The notes: generated by a model not told the origin, from the letters alone. A DNA stretch of 8,095 nt from Pseudopedobacter saltans (GCA_003241175.1 QFOI01000145.1:1-8095); one strand, 5' to 3'; shown: positions 1-6,392, counted from the first letter of the stretch. Translations and numbers: made by a program.

Positions 1-462
1 CGTATCGAATCGAAATGCCCGCTCTACGAAATCCGAACAATAATAACTGTTCTCATTCAATACGTACGACCAATTATAGGGTTTACCTAGTAGTTGTTTT
101 GCTTGTGTTATTGCTTTTGGAATACTATATTGATAATCGGGATACAAACGATAAACTGCGATCAGACGATTATCTTTTTTAGGTAAATAAAAACTGTCCA
201 ATATCTCTCTAACACTTCCTTTTTTTGGCGAAGACTCCAATACGTAAAAAGTAGAGCCTGGCGTTTTTTCCAAAATAGCCACGTGATCATACATTTGTTT
301 GTCATTACGTTGAGTCACTCTATTTATAGCACCAGAAAGGCTTTCCTTAAAGACTCCAACAAACAATAGATCACCGTTTTGCAATTCAGAACGGGTAATG
401 TTTTTTTGAGAAAAAACATTACCCACAACTAGTAACAAACTCAATAAAAATACATATTTCAT
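1..462 (-). CDS. Secreted YiiX-like permuted papain-fold (NlpC/P60-related) cysteine hydrolase, 3' part cut by window edge
   Basis: The frame is open from an ATG at 462 to the left edge, giving 154 residues with no stop. Residues 1-18 (MKYVFLLSLLLVVGNVFS) look like a Sec signal peptide, so the product is probably periplasmic. The mature part starts with the NGDLLF motif usual in YiiX/YebB-type hydrolases. It has a YDHVAIL motif (candidate catalytic His60), YVLES (Glu76) and KPYNWSY, then NSYYCSDFVERAF with candidate nucleophile Cys142. His before Cys is the order of the circularly permuted papain fold. Such enzymes are thought to cleave amide or ester bonds in cell-wall peptides or lipids; the substrate here is unknown. 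The start lies 17 bases after the acetyltransferase stop, so the two genes are probably co-transcribed. The C-terminus is outside the window. Confidence 0.85.
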   Translation of the reverse strand, partial: MKYVFLLSLLLVVGNVFSQKNITRSELQNGDLLFVGVFKESLSGAINRVTQRNDKQMYDHVAILEKTPGSTFYVLESSPKKGSVREILDSFYLPKKDNRLIAVYRLYPDYQYSIPKAITQAKQLLGKPYNWSYVLNENSYYCSDFVERAFRFDT

Positions 463-479
463 GGCAATGATTCTTGTTT

Positions 480-926
480 TTATGCGCGCAACATTTTAAT
501 ATGTTCAATACCTGTTTCCAAATAAATATCACTTATTTGCTGAAATCCAAATGATTCATAGAATTTTTTCAAATAATATTGCGCACTTATTTTAATAGGA
601 ACGATGCCGAATATATCAATTGTTTTGTCAATAGCTGTTTGTACCAATTTTTTACCAAAACCATTGCCACGATAGGCAAAACGGCACGCAATCCTTCCGA
701 TAGATGCTTCTTGATATGCCAAACCCGGACGCAAAATCCTAGCATATGCCACCAATATGTCTCTATCCCAAAACATCAAGTGAAAACACTCCAAATCCTT
801 GAAATCAGTCTCTTTCTCGTCGCATTTCTGCTCTTCTAAAAACACTTCGTCCCTAATATCCCAAATATGATAAAGCTCTTCCAAACTTAACTCCGTAAAA
901 TATTTGCAACGTATGTCCATCAGCAT
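480..926 (-). CDS. ElaA-like GNAT family N-acetyltransferase
   Basis: This 148-residue protein matches ElaA along its length. Near the N-terminus it has the LxxLYxIWxIRxEVFxxEQ block (residues about 15-33) typical of ElaA. Then come VAYARIL (59-65), the IGRIACRFAYRGNGFGKKL acetyl-CoA loop with its R-G-N-G-F-G pyrophosphate-binding turn (about 77-94), and the FYESFGF motif near residue 122. GNAT enzymes move an acetyl group from acetyl-CoA to an amine; the ElaA substrate is not known. The start at 926 gives MLMD; an ATG at 920 (MD...) is equally possible, and no clear Shine-Dalgarno sequence decides between them. It is first in a two-gene unit with the YiiX-like hydrolase and lies just after a strong terminator. 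Its own promoter is not obvious; the ATATTTG at 940-946 on the minus strand is only a partial match to a Bacteroidota -7 box. Confidence 0.88.
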   Translation of the reverse strand: MLMDIRCKYFTELSLEELYHIWDIRDEVFLEEQKCDEKETDFKDLECFHLMFWDRDILVAYARILRPGLAYQEASIGRIACRFAYRGNGFGKKLVQTAIDKTIDIFGIVPIKISAQYYLKKFYESFGFQQISDIYLETGIEHIKMLRA

Positions 927-949
927 TCATTTAACAACCAAATATCCCA

Positions 950-989
950 AAAAATAAGGTGCTCGAACGCAATCGAGCACCTTATTTTT
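950..989 (-). terminator. Strong intrinsic terminator, potentially bidirectional
   Basis: A perfect 17-bp inverted repeat (950-966 and 973-989) encloses a six-base loop, acgcaa. The stem contains the G/C core GGTGCTCGA, and A/T tracts at both ends give a T-run on either strand. It lies 24 bases after the stop of the 98-residue gene and ends transcription from that gene before the acetyltransferase unit. Confidence 0.85.
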
Positions 990-1013
990 CATCTATTTCT
1001 ATTGACCGCGATA

Positions 1014-1310
1014 TTAAGAAGCCATCGTATCGCTAAAAGTCACCTGACTCAATCTCTGAAAGCGAAGTTTTTCTTCTATTTCCTTGATGCCATCTTCGAT
1101 ACTTGTAGTCTTTTGAACAACTACAATGTCGTTATCAATAGTGTTGACGATAGCCTTTAATCTTGCCTTTTCGGATTCGCATACGGATTCAGTCAATACG
1201 ATTCCTTCAATATCACTGTGGAAAAGCTTTTCGATAGCAGTATCCACATTTTGAACATACGTTACGCCTTCTTGATTCATGTGTTCATTGACATCTACAA
1301 TTACAATCAT
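1014..1310 (-). CDS. Hypothetical 98-residue protein, alternating beta/alpha pattern
   Basis: I do not recognise this protein. It has no signal peptide or membrane segment and should be cytoplasmic. The pattern suggests a small alpha/beta fold: a hydrophobic strand MIVIVDV (1-7), a helix VDTAIEKLFH (22-31), a strand IEGIVLTES (34-42), a charged helix (about 44-60), a strand DIVVVQK (61-67) and a helix SIEDGIKEIEEKL (70-82), then a polar tail ending in TMAS. This recalls a shortened receiver-like or Rossmann-like domain, but no phosphorylation site is evident. The ATG is preceded by the purine-rich AAAGGGAAAGAA. A fitting promoter lies just upstream and a terminator just downstream, so it is probably transcribed alone. 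This, with a clean open frame, is the main evidence that it is a real gene. Confidence 0.7.
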   Translation of the reverse strand: MIVIVDVNEHMNQEGVTYVQNVDTAIEKLFHSDIEGIVLTESVCESEKARLKAIVNTIDNDIVVVQKTTSIEDGIKEIEEKLRFQRLSQVTFSDTMAS

Positions 1311-1347
1311 TTCTTTCCCTTTTTTATTTTAAATATTCGTTTTTACA

Positions 1348-1367
1348 ATATTTGTATTAACAAATAT
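1348..1367. repeat. 8-bp dyad overlapping the promoter of the 98-residue gene
   Basis: ATATTTGT and ACAAATAT form a perfect inverted repeat (1348-1355 and 1360-1367) around a four-base spacer, atta. It covers the predicted -7 box and start point of the minus-strand promoter. It has no T-run after it and is A/T-rich, so it reads better as a regulator-binding site than as a terminator. The regulator is unknown. Confidence 0.4.
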
Positions 1368-1392
1368 AAATCCAAACAAATAAAGCTGTCAA
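1361..1392 (-). promoter_or_regulatory. Bacteroidota-type promoter for the 98-residue gene
   Basis: On the minus strand a TTG (1392-1390) is followed after 21 bases by TATATTTG (1368-1361), an exact match to the Bacteroidota -7 consensus TAnnTTTG, with spacing in the usual -33/-7 range. Transcription would start near 1354, leaving a leader of about 45 bases before the ATG at 1310. Confidence 0.55.
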
Positions 1393-1406
1393 CTTGGCGC
1401 AAAACA

Positions 1407-1796
1407 TTAGATTATTGGTGTCGATTTGCCATTATCGTCAACTGCTACCATAGTAAAATAGCCTTCAATTGCTTTTTCTCTCTTATTACTGTACATTTCT
1501 TCTACGAAAATCTCAACGAAAATCTTGATACTTGTACGTCCAACATGAGCCACTTTTCCAATGGACTCAATAATCGTGGAGTTAGGAATGGGTTTGAAAA
1601 ATTTTACATCATCAGTAGACACTGTCACAAATTTCTGACGGCAAAAACGAGTTGCTGAGACAAATGCCACATCATCCATGATAGCTAATGCAGCGCCGCC
1701 AAATAAAGTGTTGTGATGATTAGTTTGATTAGTAAAAATTGTCTTAAATGAATGTGTTTCAGACGCGGCAATACGCGCCTCTAAATTTTCGATCAT
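1407..1796 (-). CDS. Acyl-CoA thioesterase, hotdog fold (YciA/ACOT-like)
   Basis: At 129 residues this is the normal size for a single hotdog-domain thioesterase, a cytoplasmic enzyme that hydrolyses acyl-CoA to free acid and CoA. The signature block TNHHNTLFGGAALAIMDDVA (25-44) aligns with the YciA/brown-fat thioesterase motif N-x-x-G-x-x-FGG-x-x-x-x-x-MD. Asn26 and Asp41 are the candidate catalytic residues. Further matches are TVSTDDVKFFKPIPNSTI (about 58-75), HVGRTSIKIFVEIFVEE (84-100) and the strand near GYFTMVAVDDNG (112-123). Chain-length preference cannot be read from the sequence. It starts 58 bases after the stop of the lipoprotein gene with no terminator between, so read-through is possible, although a -7-like box in the gap may give it its own promoter. 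Confidence 0.9.
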   Translation of the reverse strand: MIENLEARIAASETHSFKTIFTNQTNHHNTLFGGAALAIMDDVAFVSATRFCRQKFVTVSTDDVKFFKPIPNSTIIESIGKVAHVGRTSIKIFVEIFVEEMYSNKREKAIEGYFTMVAVDDNGKSTPII

Positions 1797-1818
1797 TACA
1801 TACGTTATTTTAGAGCGA

Positions 1819-1826
1819 CAAAGGTA
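1819..1826 (-). promoter_or_regulatory. Possible -7 box for the thioesterase gene
   Basis: Minus-strand TACCTTTG fits TAnnTTTG and lies 22 bases before the ATG at 1796. No TTG is present at the expected -33 distance, so this is only half a promoter. Confidence 0.35.
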
Positions 1827-1854
1827 ATGATCACATTCATTTTTCGGTAAAATA

Positions 1855-2949
1855 TTAATTTTTAGGAACCTTTTCAGTCACTTCTCTGTATTGGGCTAAA
1901 TTGAAAGTTTTGCTATATCCTGTAAAACTAGACACATTTGATAAAGCATAACGAATGGGATACCCGCCATATGTTAAGTCATTAATTATCTTTTTATAGC
2001 CAGACGTAATATCAATAAGAATGTCTTCGGCGTTAGCATATTTCTTTTGGTCCTGCCCTAAAGCAATCGCATAGCCTTTTGTACTCTTGAAAATCGCTTT
2101 ATCTGAAGTCGACAAATTGTTATAGTCCATTGATGATGCATTAGTTATTTCCTGTTTATAGCTTTTTAAGGCTGTAATTAAATCATTTGTTTTGGAAGAA
2201 TCTGCAACCATAGCAATAATATAAGAGACGCCGTAAGCAATGGAACTAATAATTTTGGGCTCACCATTTCCAAACAAACTACTATAACTGCTATTAGTCT
2301 TAGGTATTTTAATAAAATCCTTATAAATCGGTGGCTCACAATCAATACGAAACTTGGTGTATTCAATCTGTAAATAAATTATTTTGTTCTTCTTATCTAC
2401 AGTAGTAGTATCACTAAAACCCAAATTAAACAAAGAATTCATATCCACATCTGCACCCACCATAGACCTGAACGTGTTAAATCTGAATTGTATATTGGGA
2501 TTCCCAAAATTATCTTCTATCTTAATTCCTGCCATTTGTCCACTTGCATTATTTCTTAGTATTGTATTCAGATAATTTTGGTTTAAAGCATAAGAAGCAA
2601 AACCAGTTGAAGATATAGCATCTGTTGGCAACGTTGTATATATTGTCACCTTATTAATATTATTCGTATCCGTCACAGGTACCGAAAACGTAGAACTTAG
2701 ATTGGATGTGTCACTATCCTTTATAATCCTTCCAACATATAGCGAGGAAGCCATTGTCGAACTTAAGATAGGAAATTCGGATATTGGTGTTGGTGTATAA
2801 GATACTTCTGTTCGAGTAATCGTTATACTATCTTTAATAGTTGGAGGAACGGGAGGTGTTGGAGGTGTAGGATCATTGGGTGAACTTTTGGAACAAGAAG
2901 CAAACATCAAAACCCCAAAGAGTAAAGCAAGTGTGAATTTATTTTTCAT
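1855..2949 (-). CDS. Lipoprotein of the thiol-activated cytolysin / CDC-like pore-forming family, lacking domain 4
   Basis: This 364-residue protein begins with a lipoprotein signal (LLFGVLMFASC, lipid-modified Cys19) and a Pro-rich tether (residues 24-37). From about residue 55 the sequence can be followed by eye along pneumolysin and perfringolysin: YTKFRIDCEPP (197-207) matches the first membrane-hairpin region. EPKIISSIAYG (230-240) matches the CDC strand PLVYISSVAYGR. SSKTNDLITALKSYKQEI (251-268) matches TSKSKDVQAAFKALIKNT, YAIALGQD (293-300) matches AVVLGGD, and YPIRYALSNVSSF (330-342) matches YPISYTSVFL. The chain ends at YREVTEKVPKN, where CDCs cross into domain 4, so the cholesterol-binding undecapeptide domain is absent (CDCs are about 470-500 residues). 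CDC-like proteins are known in Bacteroidota such as Elizabethkingia. Pore formation here is inference; a scaffold, immunity or accessory role is possible. No clear promoter was found. Confidence 0.8.
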   Translation of the reverse strand: MKNKFTLALLFGVLMFASCSKSSPNDPTPPTPPVPPTIKDSITITRTEVSYTPTPISEFPILSSTMASSLYVGRIIKDSDTSNLSSTFSVPVTDTNNINKVTIYTTLPTDAISSTGFASYALNQNYLNTILRNNASGQMAGIKIEDNFGNPNIQFRFNTFRSMVGADVDMNSLFNLGFSDTTTVDKKNKIIYLQIEYTKFRIDCEPPIYKDFIKIPKTNSSYSSLFGNGEPKIISSIAYGVSYIIAMVADSSKTNDLITALKSYKQEITNASSMDYNNLSTSDKAIFKSTKGYAIALGQDQKKYANAEDILIDITSGYKKIINDLTYGGYPIRYALSNVSSFTGYSKTFNLAQYREVTEKVPKN

Positions 2950-3049
2950 GGTTATGCAATGTTATTGAAAAGCAATTTTGAAATGATATATTGACTGTAA
3001 ACCAAATTTCAAGCCAAAATAACTTACTCAAAAACACATAATATAAAAA

Positions 3050-3079
3050 TAAAAGGCAATCCTTTTGGATTGCCTTTTA
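3050..3079 (-). terminator. Intrinsic terminator after the 2-hydroxyacid dehydrogenase gene
   Basis: A perfect 13-bp inverted repeat (3050-3062 and 3067-3079) with arm taaaaggcaatcc and a TTTT loop lies 26 bases after the stop at 3106. On the minus strand the hairpin ends in TTTTA followed by more A/T. Confidence 0.85.
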
Positions 3080-3105
3080 ATTTATCCAAATCAAGAAAGC
3101 ATGGG

Positions 3106-4071
3106 TTATTGTATCTGATTCGGCATTTTTTTACCTTTCAAGACTGCGGCAATATTTTCCGCAGCTAATCGAGACATTTCACTTCTAGCTTCGAAAGTAG
3201 CACTTCCAATATGTGGCAATACGGCGACTGTTTCCATTTTAAGTAAAGGATTATTAGACAACATTGGTTCAGGGTCAGTAACGTCCAAACCAGCACCCCA
3301 AATAGTTTTCTTTTTCAAAGCCATAATCAATGCTTTTTCATCAATCACGCCGCCACGACTCGTATTTACCAATATACTGCTAGTTTTCATCTTTTCGAAA
3401 GCTGCTTTATCAAAAACTTTTTTGGTTTCGGGAGTCAATGCAGAATGGATGGAAATCACGTCACTAGTTTGGAGTAATTTTTCAAATGTCACTTTTTTGG
3501 CACCCAATACAGATTCCGCTTCCTCGTTTTTACTTCTGTTGTGGTAAACGATTTTCATTCCAAAAGCTTGTTGGCATTTTTTCGCCATTTCGAAACCAAT
3601 CCTACCCAAACCGAAAACACCTAAAGTTTTTCCTTCCAGATCAATTCCAAGATTATCCATTGGATTACTATTGCCCCAGACACCTTGATCCTCGACTATT
3701 GTTCGATAATTGAAAATGGCTTTTCTGGCTACCATCTGCATCAACAAGAATGCAGTATCCGCCGTAGCGACACTCAAAACGCCAGGAGTGTTTCCAACTG
3801 GGACTTTCCACTTTTTGGCGGCTTCTACATCCACATTGTCATAACCAACAGACAAAAGAGAGACCGCTTTAAGATGGGAACATTTGGAAAAGAAATCCTC
3901 GTTAAGTTTATATTTTCCAATACAGATGAATGCATCAAAAGATTGTAGTTTTTGGATGAGTTCATCTTGGGAAAGTGCTTTTTTTTGTTTCCAAATAGTT
4001 ATGTCTAACTTTGCTTTTTCCAAAACAGCCATCCCTCTTTCACCAATAGGCTTAGTAATAAAAACTTTCAT
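3106..4071 (-). CDS. D-2-hydroxyacid dehydrogenase, glyoxylate/hydroxypyruvate reductase type
   Basis: This 321-residue NAD(P)-dependent dehydrogenase probably reduces glyoxylate or hydroxypyruvate (or a similar 2-ketoacid) in the cytoplasm. The substrate-binding domain contains SLLSVGYDNVDVEAA (71-85) and the PVGNTPGVLSVATADTAF block (91-108) typical of the GRHPR/GyaR branch. The Rossmann motif is GLGRIG (154-159). The catalytic triad is visible as Arg239 (NTSRGG), Glu268 (DPEP) and His287 (LPHIGSAT). I start at the ATG at 4071. The frame is open to a TTG at 4092, but that would add MKQKAIQ outside the family's usual start, and a -7 box at 4094-4101 implies that transcription begins after the TTG. 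It is a single gene with its own terminator. The exact substrate and NADH/NADPH choice are not certain. Confidence 0.92.
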   Translation of the reverse strand: MKVFITKPIGERGMAVLEKAKLDITIWKQKKALSQDELIQKLQSFDAFICIGKYKLNEDFFSKCSHLKAVSLLSVGYDNVDVEAAKKWKVPVGNTPGVLSVATADTAFLLMQMVARKAIFNYRTIVEDQGVWGNSNPMDNLGIDLEGKTLGVFGLGRIGFEMAKKCQQAFGMKIVYHNRSKNEEAESVLGAKKVTFEKLLQTSDVISIHSALTPETKKVFDKAAFEKMKTSSILVNTSRGGVIDEKALIMALKKKTIWGAGLDVTDPEPMLSNNPLLKMETVAVLPHIGSATFEARSEMSRLAAENIAAVLKGKKMPNQIQ

Positions 4072-4093
4072 CTGTATTGCTTTTTGTTTCAAA

Positions 4094-4129
4094 CAAATGT
4101 AACGTACTATGACCGAAAGGTCTAGTCAA
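4094..4129 (-). promoter_or_regulatory. Probable promoter of the 2-hydroxyacid dehydrogenase gene
   Basis: Minus-strand TACATTTG (4101-4094) exactly fits TAnnTTTG. A TTG lies upstream (4129-4127), but the 25-base spacer is longer than usual. Transcription would start near 4087, about 16 bases before the ATG at 4071, which supports that start over the upstream TTG. Confidence 0.45.
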
Positions 4130-4153
4130 TCACATTTTTTTACATTTCTTTAA

Positions 4154-4188
4154 AAAGAAAAAACCATTCGCATTGAATGGTTTTCTTT
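4154..4188 (-). terminator. Intrinsic terminator after coaD
   Basis: A 10-bp perfect stem (4160-4169 and 4175-4184, arm aaaaccattc) with loop gcatt is extended by four more pairs past a two-base bulge. On the minus strand it is followed by a long T-rich tract. It lies a few bases after the coaD stop at 4196 and ends the pyrB-coaD unit. Confidence 0.8.
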
Positions 4189-4195
4189 AATTTTT

Positions 4196-4669
4196 CTACT
4201 TATTGTAAATCGTCTTTTTGACAACATCTGGCAAGAACTGGCTGGCATCTCCGTTGTTTTTGATAACATCTCTGACCATGGTAGATGCGACTGAATTGTA
4301 AATCGGCAAACAAGTCAAAAAAATCGTTTCGATAGAATCGTCCAAACTGCGATTCATGTCAGCAATCATTTTTTCGTATTCAAAATCACTGACAAACCGA
4401 ATACCTCTGACTATAAATTTTGCATTTATTTTTTGGCAAAAATCAACTGTTAGTCCTTCATAAACATTGGTTTCTATCCGAGGCTCATCAATGAAAATTT
4501 CATCTAACCATTGTTTCCTTTGTTCCACAGAATACATAGGAACCTTGGCTATATTGGTACCAATACCAATCACTACTTTATCAAAAAGGCTTAGCGCTCG
4601 TTTTGCGATATCCAAATGTCCTAAGGTAACAGGATCAAAAGTTCCAGGAAATAGGGCAATCTTTTCCAT
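4196..4669 (-). CDS. coaD: Phosphopantetheine adenylyltransferase (CoaD)
   Basis: CoaD transfers AMP from ATP to 4'-phosphopantetheine to give dephospho-CoA, the penultimate step of coenzyme A synthesis, in the cytoplasm. At 157 residues it has the standard length (about 160). The nucleotidyltransferase start FPGTFDPVTLGHLD (7-20) carries Thr10 and His18 of the T/HxGH motif. Lys42, Arg88 and Arg91 fall at the same numbers as in E. coli CoaD, and RGIRFVSDFEYE (88-99) is the family's second signature. The SSxxVR-type motif appears as VASTMVRDV near the C-terminus. The ATG at 4669 is 23 bases after the pyrB stop, so the genes are probably co-transcribed. No residue looks unusual. Confidence 0.97.
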   Translation of the reverse strand: MEKIALFPGTFDPVTLGHLDIAKRALSLFDKVVIGIGTNIAKVPMYSVEQRKQWLDEIFIDEPRIETNVYEGLTVDFCQKINAKFIVRGIRFVSDFEYEKMIADMNRSLDDSIETIFLTCLPIYNSVASTMVRDVIKNNGDASQFLPDVVKKTIYNK

Positions 4670-4692
4670 TTTATACGGCTAATATTGATTGA

Positions 4693-5622
4693 TTAATTGT
4701 TTCTATCCGCCAACAAATATAAGACAGCCATTCTAACCGCCACACCATTTTCTACTTCCGGCAATATGATGGAGCAAGGTCCGTCAGCCACATCGCTATC
4801 CAATTCCACACCTCTATTGATCGGACCAGGATGCATGATGGTCACTTCTTTACCCAAACTTTCGAGCAATTTGCGACTAACACCATACTGGAGATTGTAT
4901 TCACGTAGAGTAGAAAACAAAGGTTGGTCCAGACGTTCCAACTGTATGCGAAGTACGTTAGCAACATCACACCATTGCAAGGCTTTTTTGATATCATATT
5001 CTACACGCACATCAAATGCGTCTGTCAAATATTTTGGTATTAGCGTTGGAGGACCAGCAATCGTCACCTCTGCGCCCATTTTTGTCAAAAGATACATATC
5101 ACTCATCGCTACACGGCTATGACTAATATCACCCAATATTGCCACTTTCCGACCTTCAAGATTACGACCAAAACGCTCTTGAATAGACAAAGCTTCCAAT
5201 AATGCCTGCGTCGGATGCTCATTGATACCATCACCCGCATTCACAATGGCAGCAGGAATATGTTTGGCTAAAAAATGCGGTGCACCACTGGCAGAGTGGC
5301 GCATAACGACCATATCCACCTTCATGCTCAGAATATTGTTGACGGTATCCAACAAAGTTTCTCCTTTTTTGGTAGAGGAGGTACTGGCGGAAAAATTGAG
5401 CGTATCGGCAGAAAGTCGTTTTTCTGCCAACTCAAAAGACATTCGAGTACGGGTGGAATTTTCGAAAAACAAATTGACAATCGTCACATCTCGCAAAGAG
5501 GGAACTTTCTTTACCGGACGTTGCAATACTTCTTTGAACTGGGCTGCTGTGTCGAGGATCAACGTTATATCTTCTTTCGTCAGATCCCTAATACCCAAAA
5601 GATTTCGCGTGGACAGTTTCAT
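4693..5622 (-). CDS. pyrB: Aspartate carbamoyltransferase catalytic subunit (PyrB)
   Basis: PyrB joins carbamoyl phosphate and L-aspartate to form N-carbamoyl-aspartate, the first committed step of pyrimidine synthesis. The 309-residue length is standard. Carbamoyl-phosphate ligands are visible in STRTR (56-60) within FFENSTRTRMSFE, and in HPTQ (136-139). The mobile loop SSTKKGET (82-89) holds the Lys equivalent to E. coli Lys84. Aspartate-binding residues lie at SHSR (167-170) and VLRIQLER (223-230). The C-terminal MHPGPINRGVE (263-273) is the form found in the Bacillus/Pseudomonas-like lineage rather than the E. coli HPLPR form. No regulatory-chain gene (pyrI) is next to it, so a simple trimer or an assembly with other partners is likely. 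It leads the pyrB-coaD unit and is divergent from ung. A near -7 box (TATCTTCG, 5637-5630, one mismatch) precedes it. Confidence 0.97.
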   Translation of the reverse strand: MKLSTRNLLGIRDLTKEDITLILDTAAQFKEVLQRPVKKVPSLRDVTIVNLFFENSTRTRMSFELAEKRLSADTLNFSASTSSTKKGETLLDTVNNILSMKVDMVVMRHSASGAPHFLAKHIPAAIVNAGDGINEHPTQALLEALSIQERFGRNLEGRKVAILGDISHSRVAMSDMYLLTKMGAEVTIAGPPTLIPKYLTDAFDVRVEYDIKKALQWCDVANVLRIQLERLDQPLFSTLREYNLQYGVSRKLLESLGKEVTIMHPGPINRGVELDSDVADGPCSIILPEVENGVAVRMAVLYLLADRNN

Positions 5623-5710
5623 TAAAAAGCGAAGATAAACGATAATCCGAAAACTTCATTTTTTCTTTTACACAATACGTGAATATCATCAATGTCGTTA
5701 TTTTTGAACC

Positions 5711-6391
5711 ATGAACGTGCAAATAGAAGACAGTTGGAAAGCTGCATTAGAAGACGAATTTGACAAAAAATATTTTGGCAACATTGTCGAATTCCTCAAA
5801 ATCGAAAAGGAACAGAAAAAAGTCATCTATCCTCCAGGCAATCTGATTTTCAATGCATTCCAACAAACACCTTTTGACAAAGTCAAGGTCGTCATGCTTG
5901 GTCAAGATCCCTATCACGGACCTGGGCAAGCTATGGGACTTTGTTTTTCTGTACCTGATGGCATATTACCACCACCATCACTTGTCAATATGTATAAGGA
6001 ACTGCATTCGGATATTGGAATGCCAATACCGAAAACGGGGAATCTTTTGCATTGGGCTCAACAAGGCGTTTTCATGTTGAATGCGACATTGACGGTGAGA
6101 GCTTCTGAAGCCAATAGTCATTCCAAAATTGGCTGGGGCGATTTCACGGATGCTGTCATTAAAACAATTTCCGATAAAAAAACCGGCGTTATATTTCTTT
6201 TGTGGGGGAAATTTGCACAATCCAAAGAAGTATTCATTGACAAAAGCAAACATTTTATTTTGAAAGCAGCACATCCGTCTCCACTGAGTGCTTACAACGG
6301 TTTTTTCGGCTGCAAACATTTTAGCAAAACCAATGAACTTTTAACCAAACAAGGCTTCTCTCCTATTGATTGGCAACCTGCATCATTATAA
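5711..6391 (+). CDS. ung: Uracil-DNA glycosylase, family 1
   Basis: Ung removes uracil from DNA to start base-excision repair. The 226-residue protein shows the whole family-1 set: GQDPYHGPGQAMGLCFS (64-80) with the water-activating Asp66, His69 and uracil-stacking Phe79; PPPSLVNMYKEL (87-98), the DNA-contacting Ser/Pro loop; FMLNATLTVR (121-130) with uracil-specific Asn124; and HPSPLSAYNGFFG (188-200) with catalytic His188 and the DNA-intercalation loop. The start at 5711 gives the usual short N-terminus ahead of SWKAALEDEF. It is divergent from pyrB across 88 bases. A TATTTTTG box ends four bases before the ATG, which would imply a very short or absent leader if used. plsC begins one base after its stop, so the two are almost certainly one transcript. 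Confidence 0.97.
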   Translation: MNVQIEDSWKAALEDEFDKKYFGNIVEFLKIEKEQKKVIYPPGNLIFNAFQQTPFDKVKVVMLGQDPYHGPGQAMGLCFSVPDGILPPPSLVNMYKELHSDIGMPIPKTGNLLHWAQQGVFMLNATLTVRASEANSHSKIGWGDFTDAVIKTISDKKTGVIFLLWGKFAQSKEVFIDKSKHFILKAAHPSPLSAYNGFFGCKHFSKTNELLTKQGFSPIDWQPASL

Positions 6392-6392
6392 C

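Noticed and set aside
1218..1658. Plus-strand open frame of 146 codons
   Set aside because: It crosses the promoter region of the 98-residue gene and runs antisense to it and to the thioesterase; its product is low-complexity Phe/Ile/Asn/Tyr-rich with no domain.
1797..1854. Hidden domain 4 or frameshifted tail of the cytolysin-like gene
   Set aside because: Only 58 bases remain before the thioesterase start, and no CDC undecapeptide-like coding is seen in any frame.
3008..3025. Minus-strand TTATTTTGG as a -7 box for the cytolysin-like lipoprotein
   Set aside because: It has only one base between TA and TTTG instead of two, and no suitably spaced TTG upstream.
4072..4092. N-terminal extension of the 2-hydroxyacid dehydrogenase from a TTG
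   Set aside because: The -7 box at 4094-4101 would place the transcript start after this TTG, and the family normally begins at the MKVFITK strand.
4111..4122. GACCGAAAGGTC small hairpin upstream of the dehydrogenase
   Set aside because: A 4-bp stem is too short to claim function; it may be chance within the promoter spacer.
4697..5638. Plus-strand open frames of 141, 138 and 116 codons opposite pyrB
   Set aside because: They lie entirely antisense to a fully conserved PyrB, have no recognisable domains, and follow from its codon pattern.
6366..6392. Upstream TTG start for the PlsC-like gene, overlapping ung
   Set aside because: The ATG at 6393 lies immediately after the ung stop and begins at the usual N-terminal helix; the extension IGNLHHYN has no family match.
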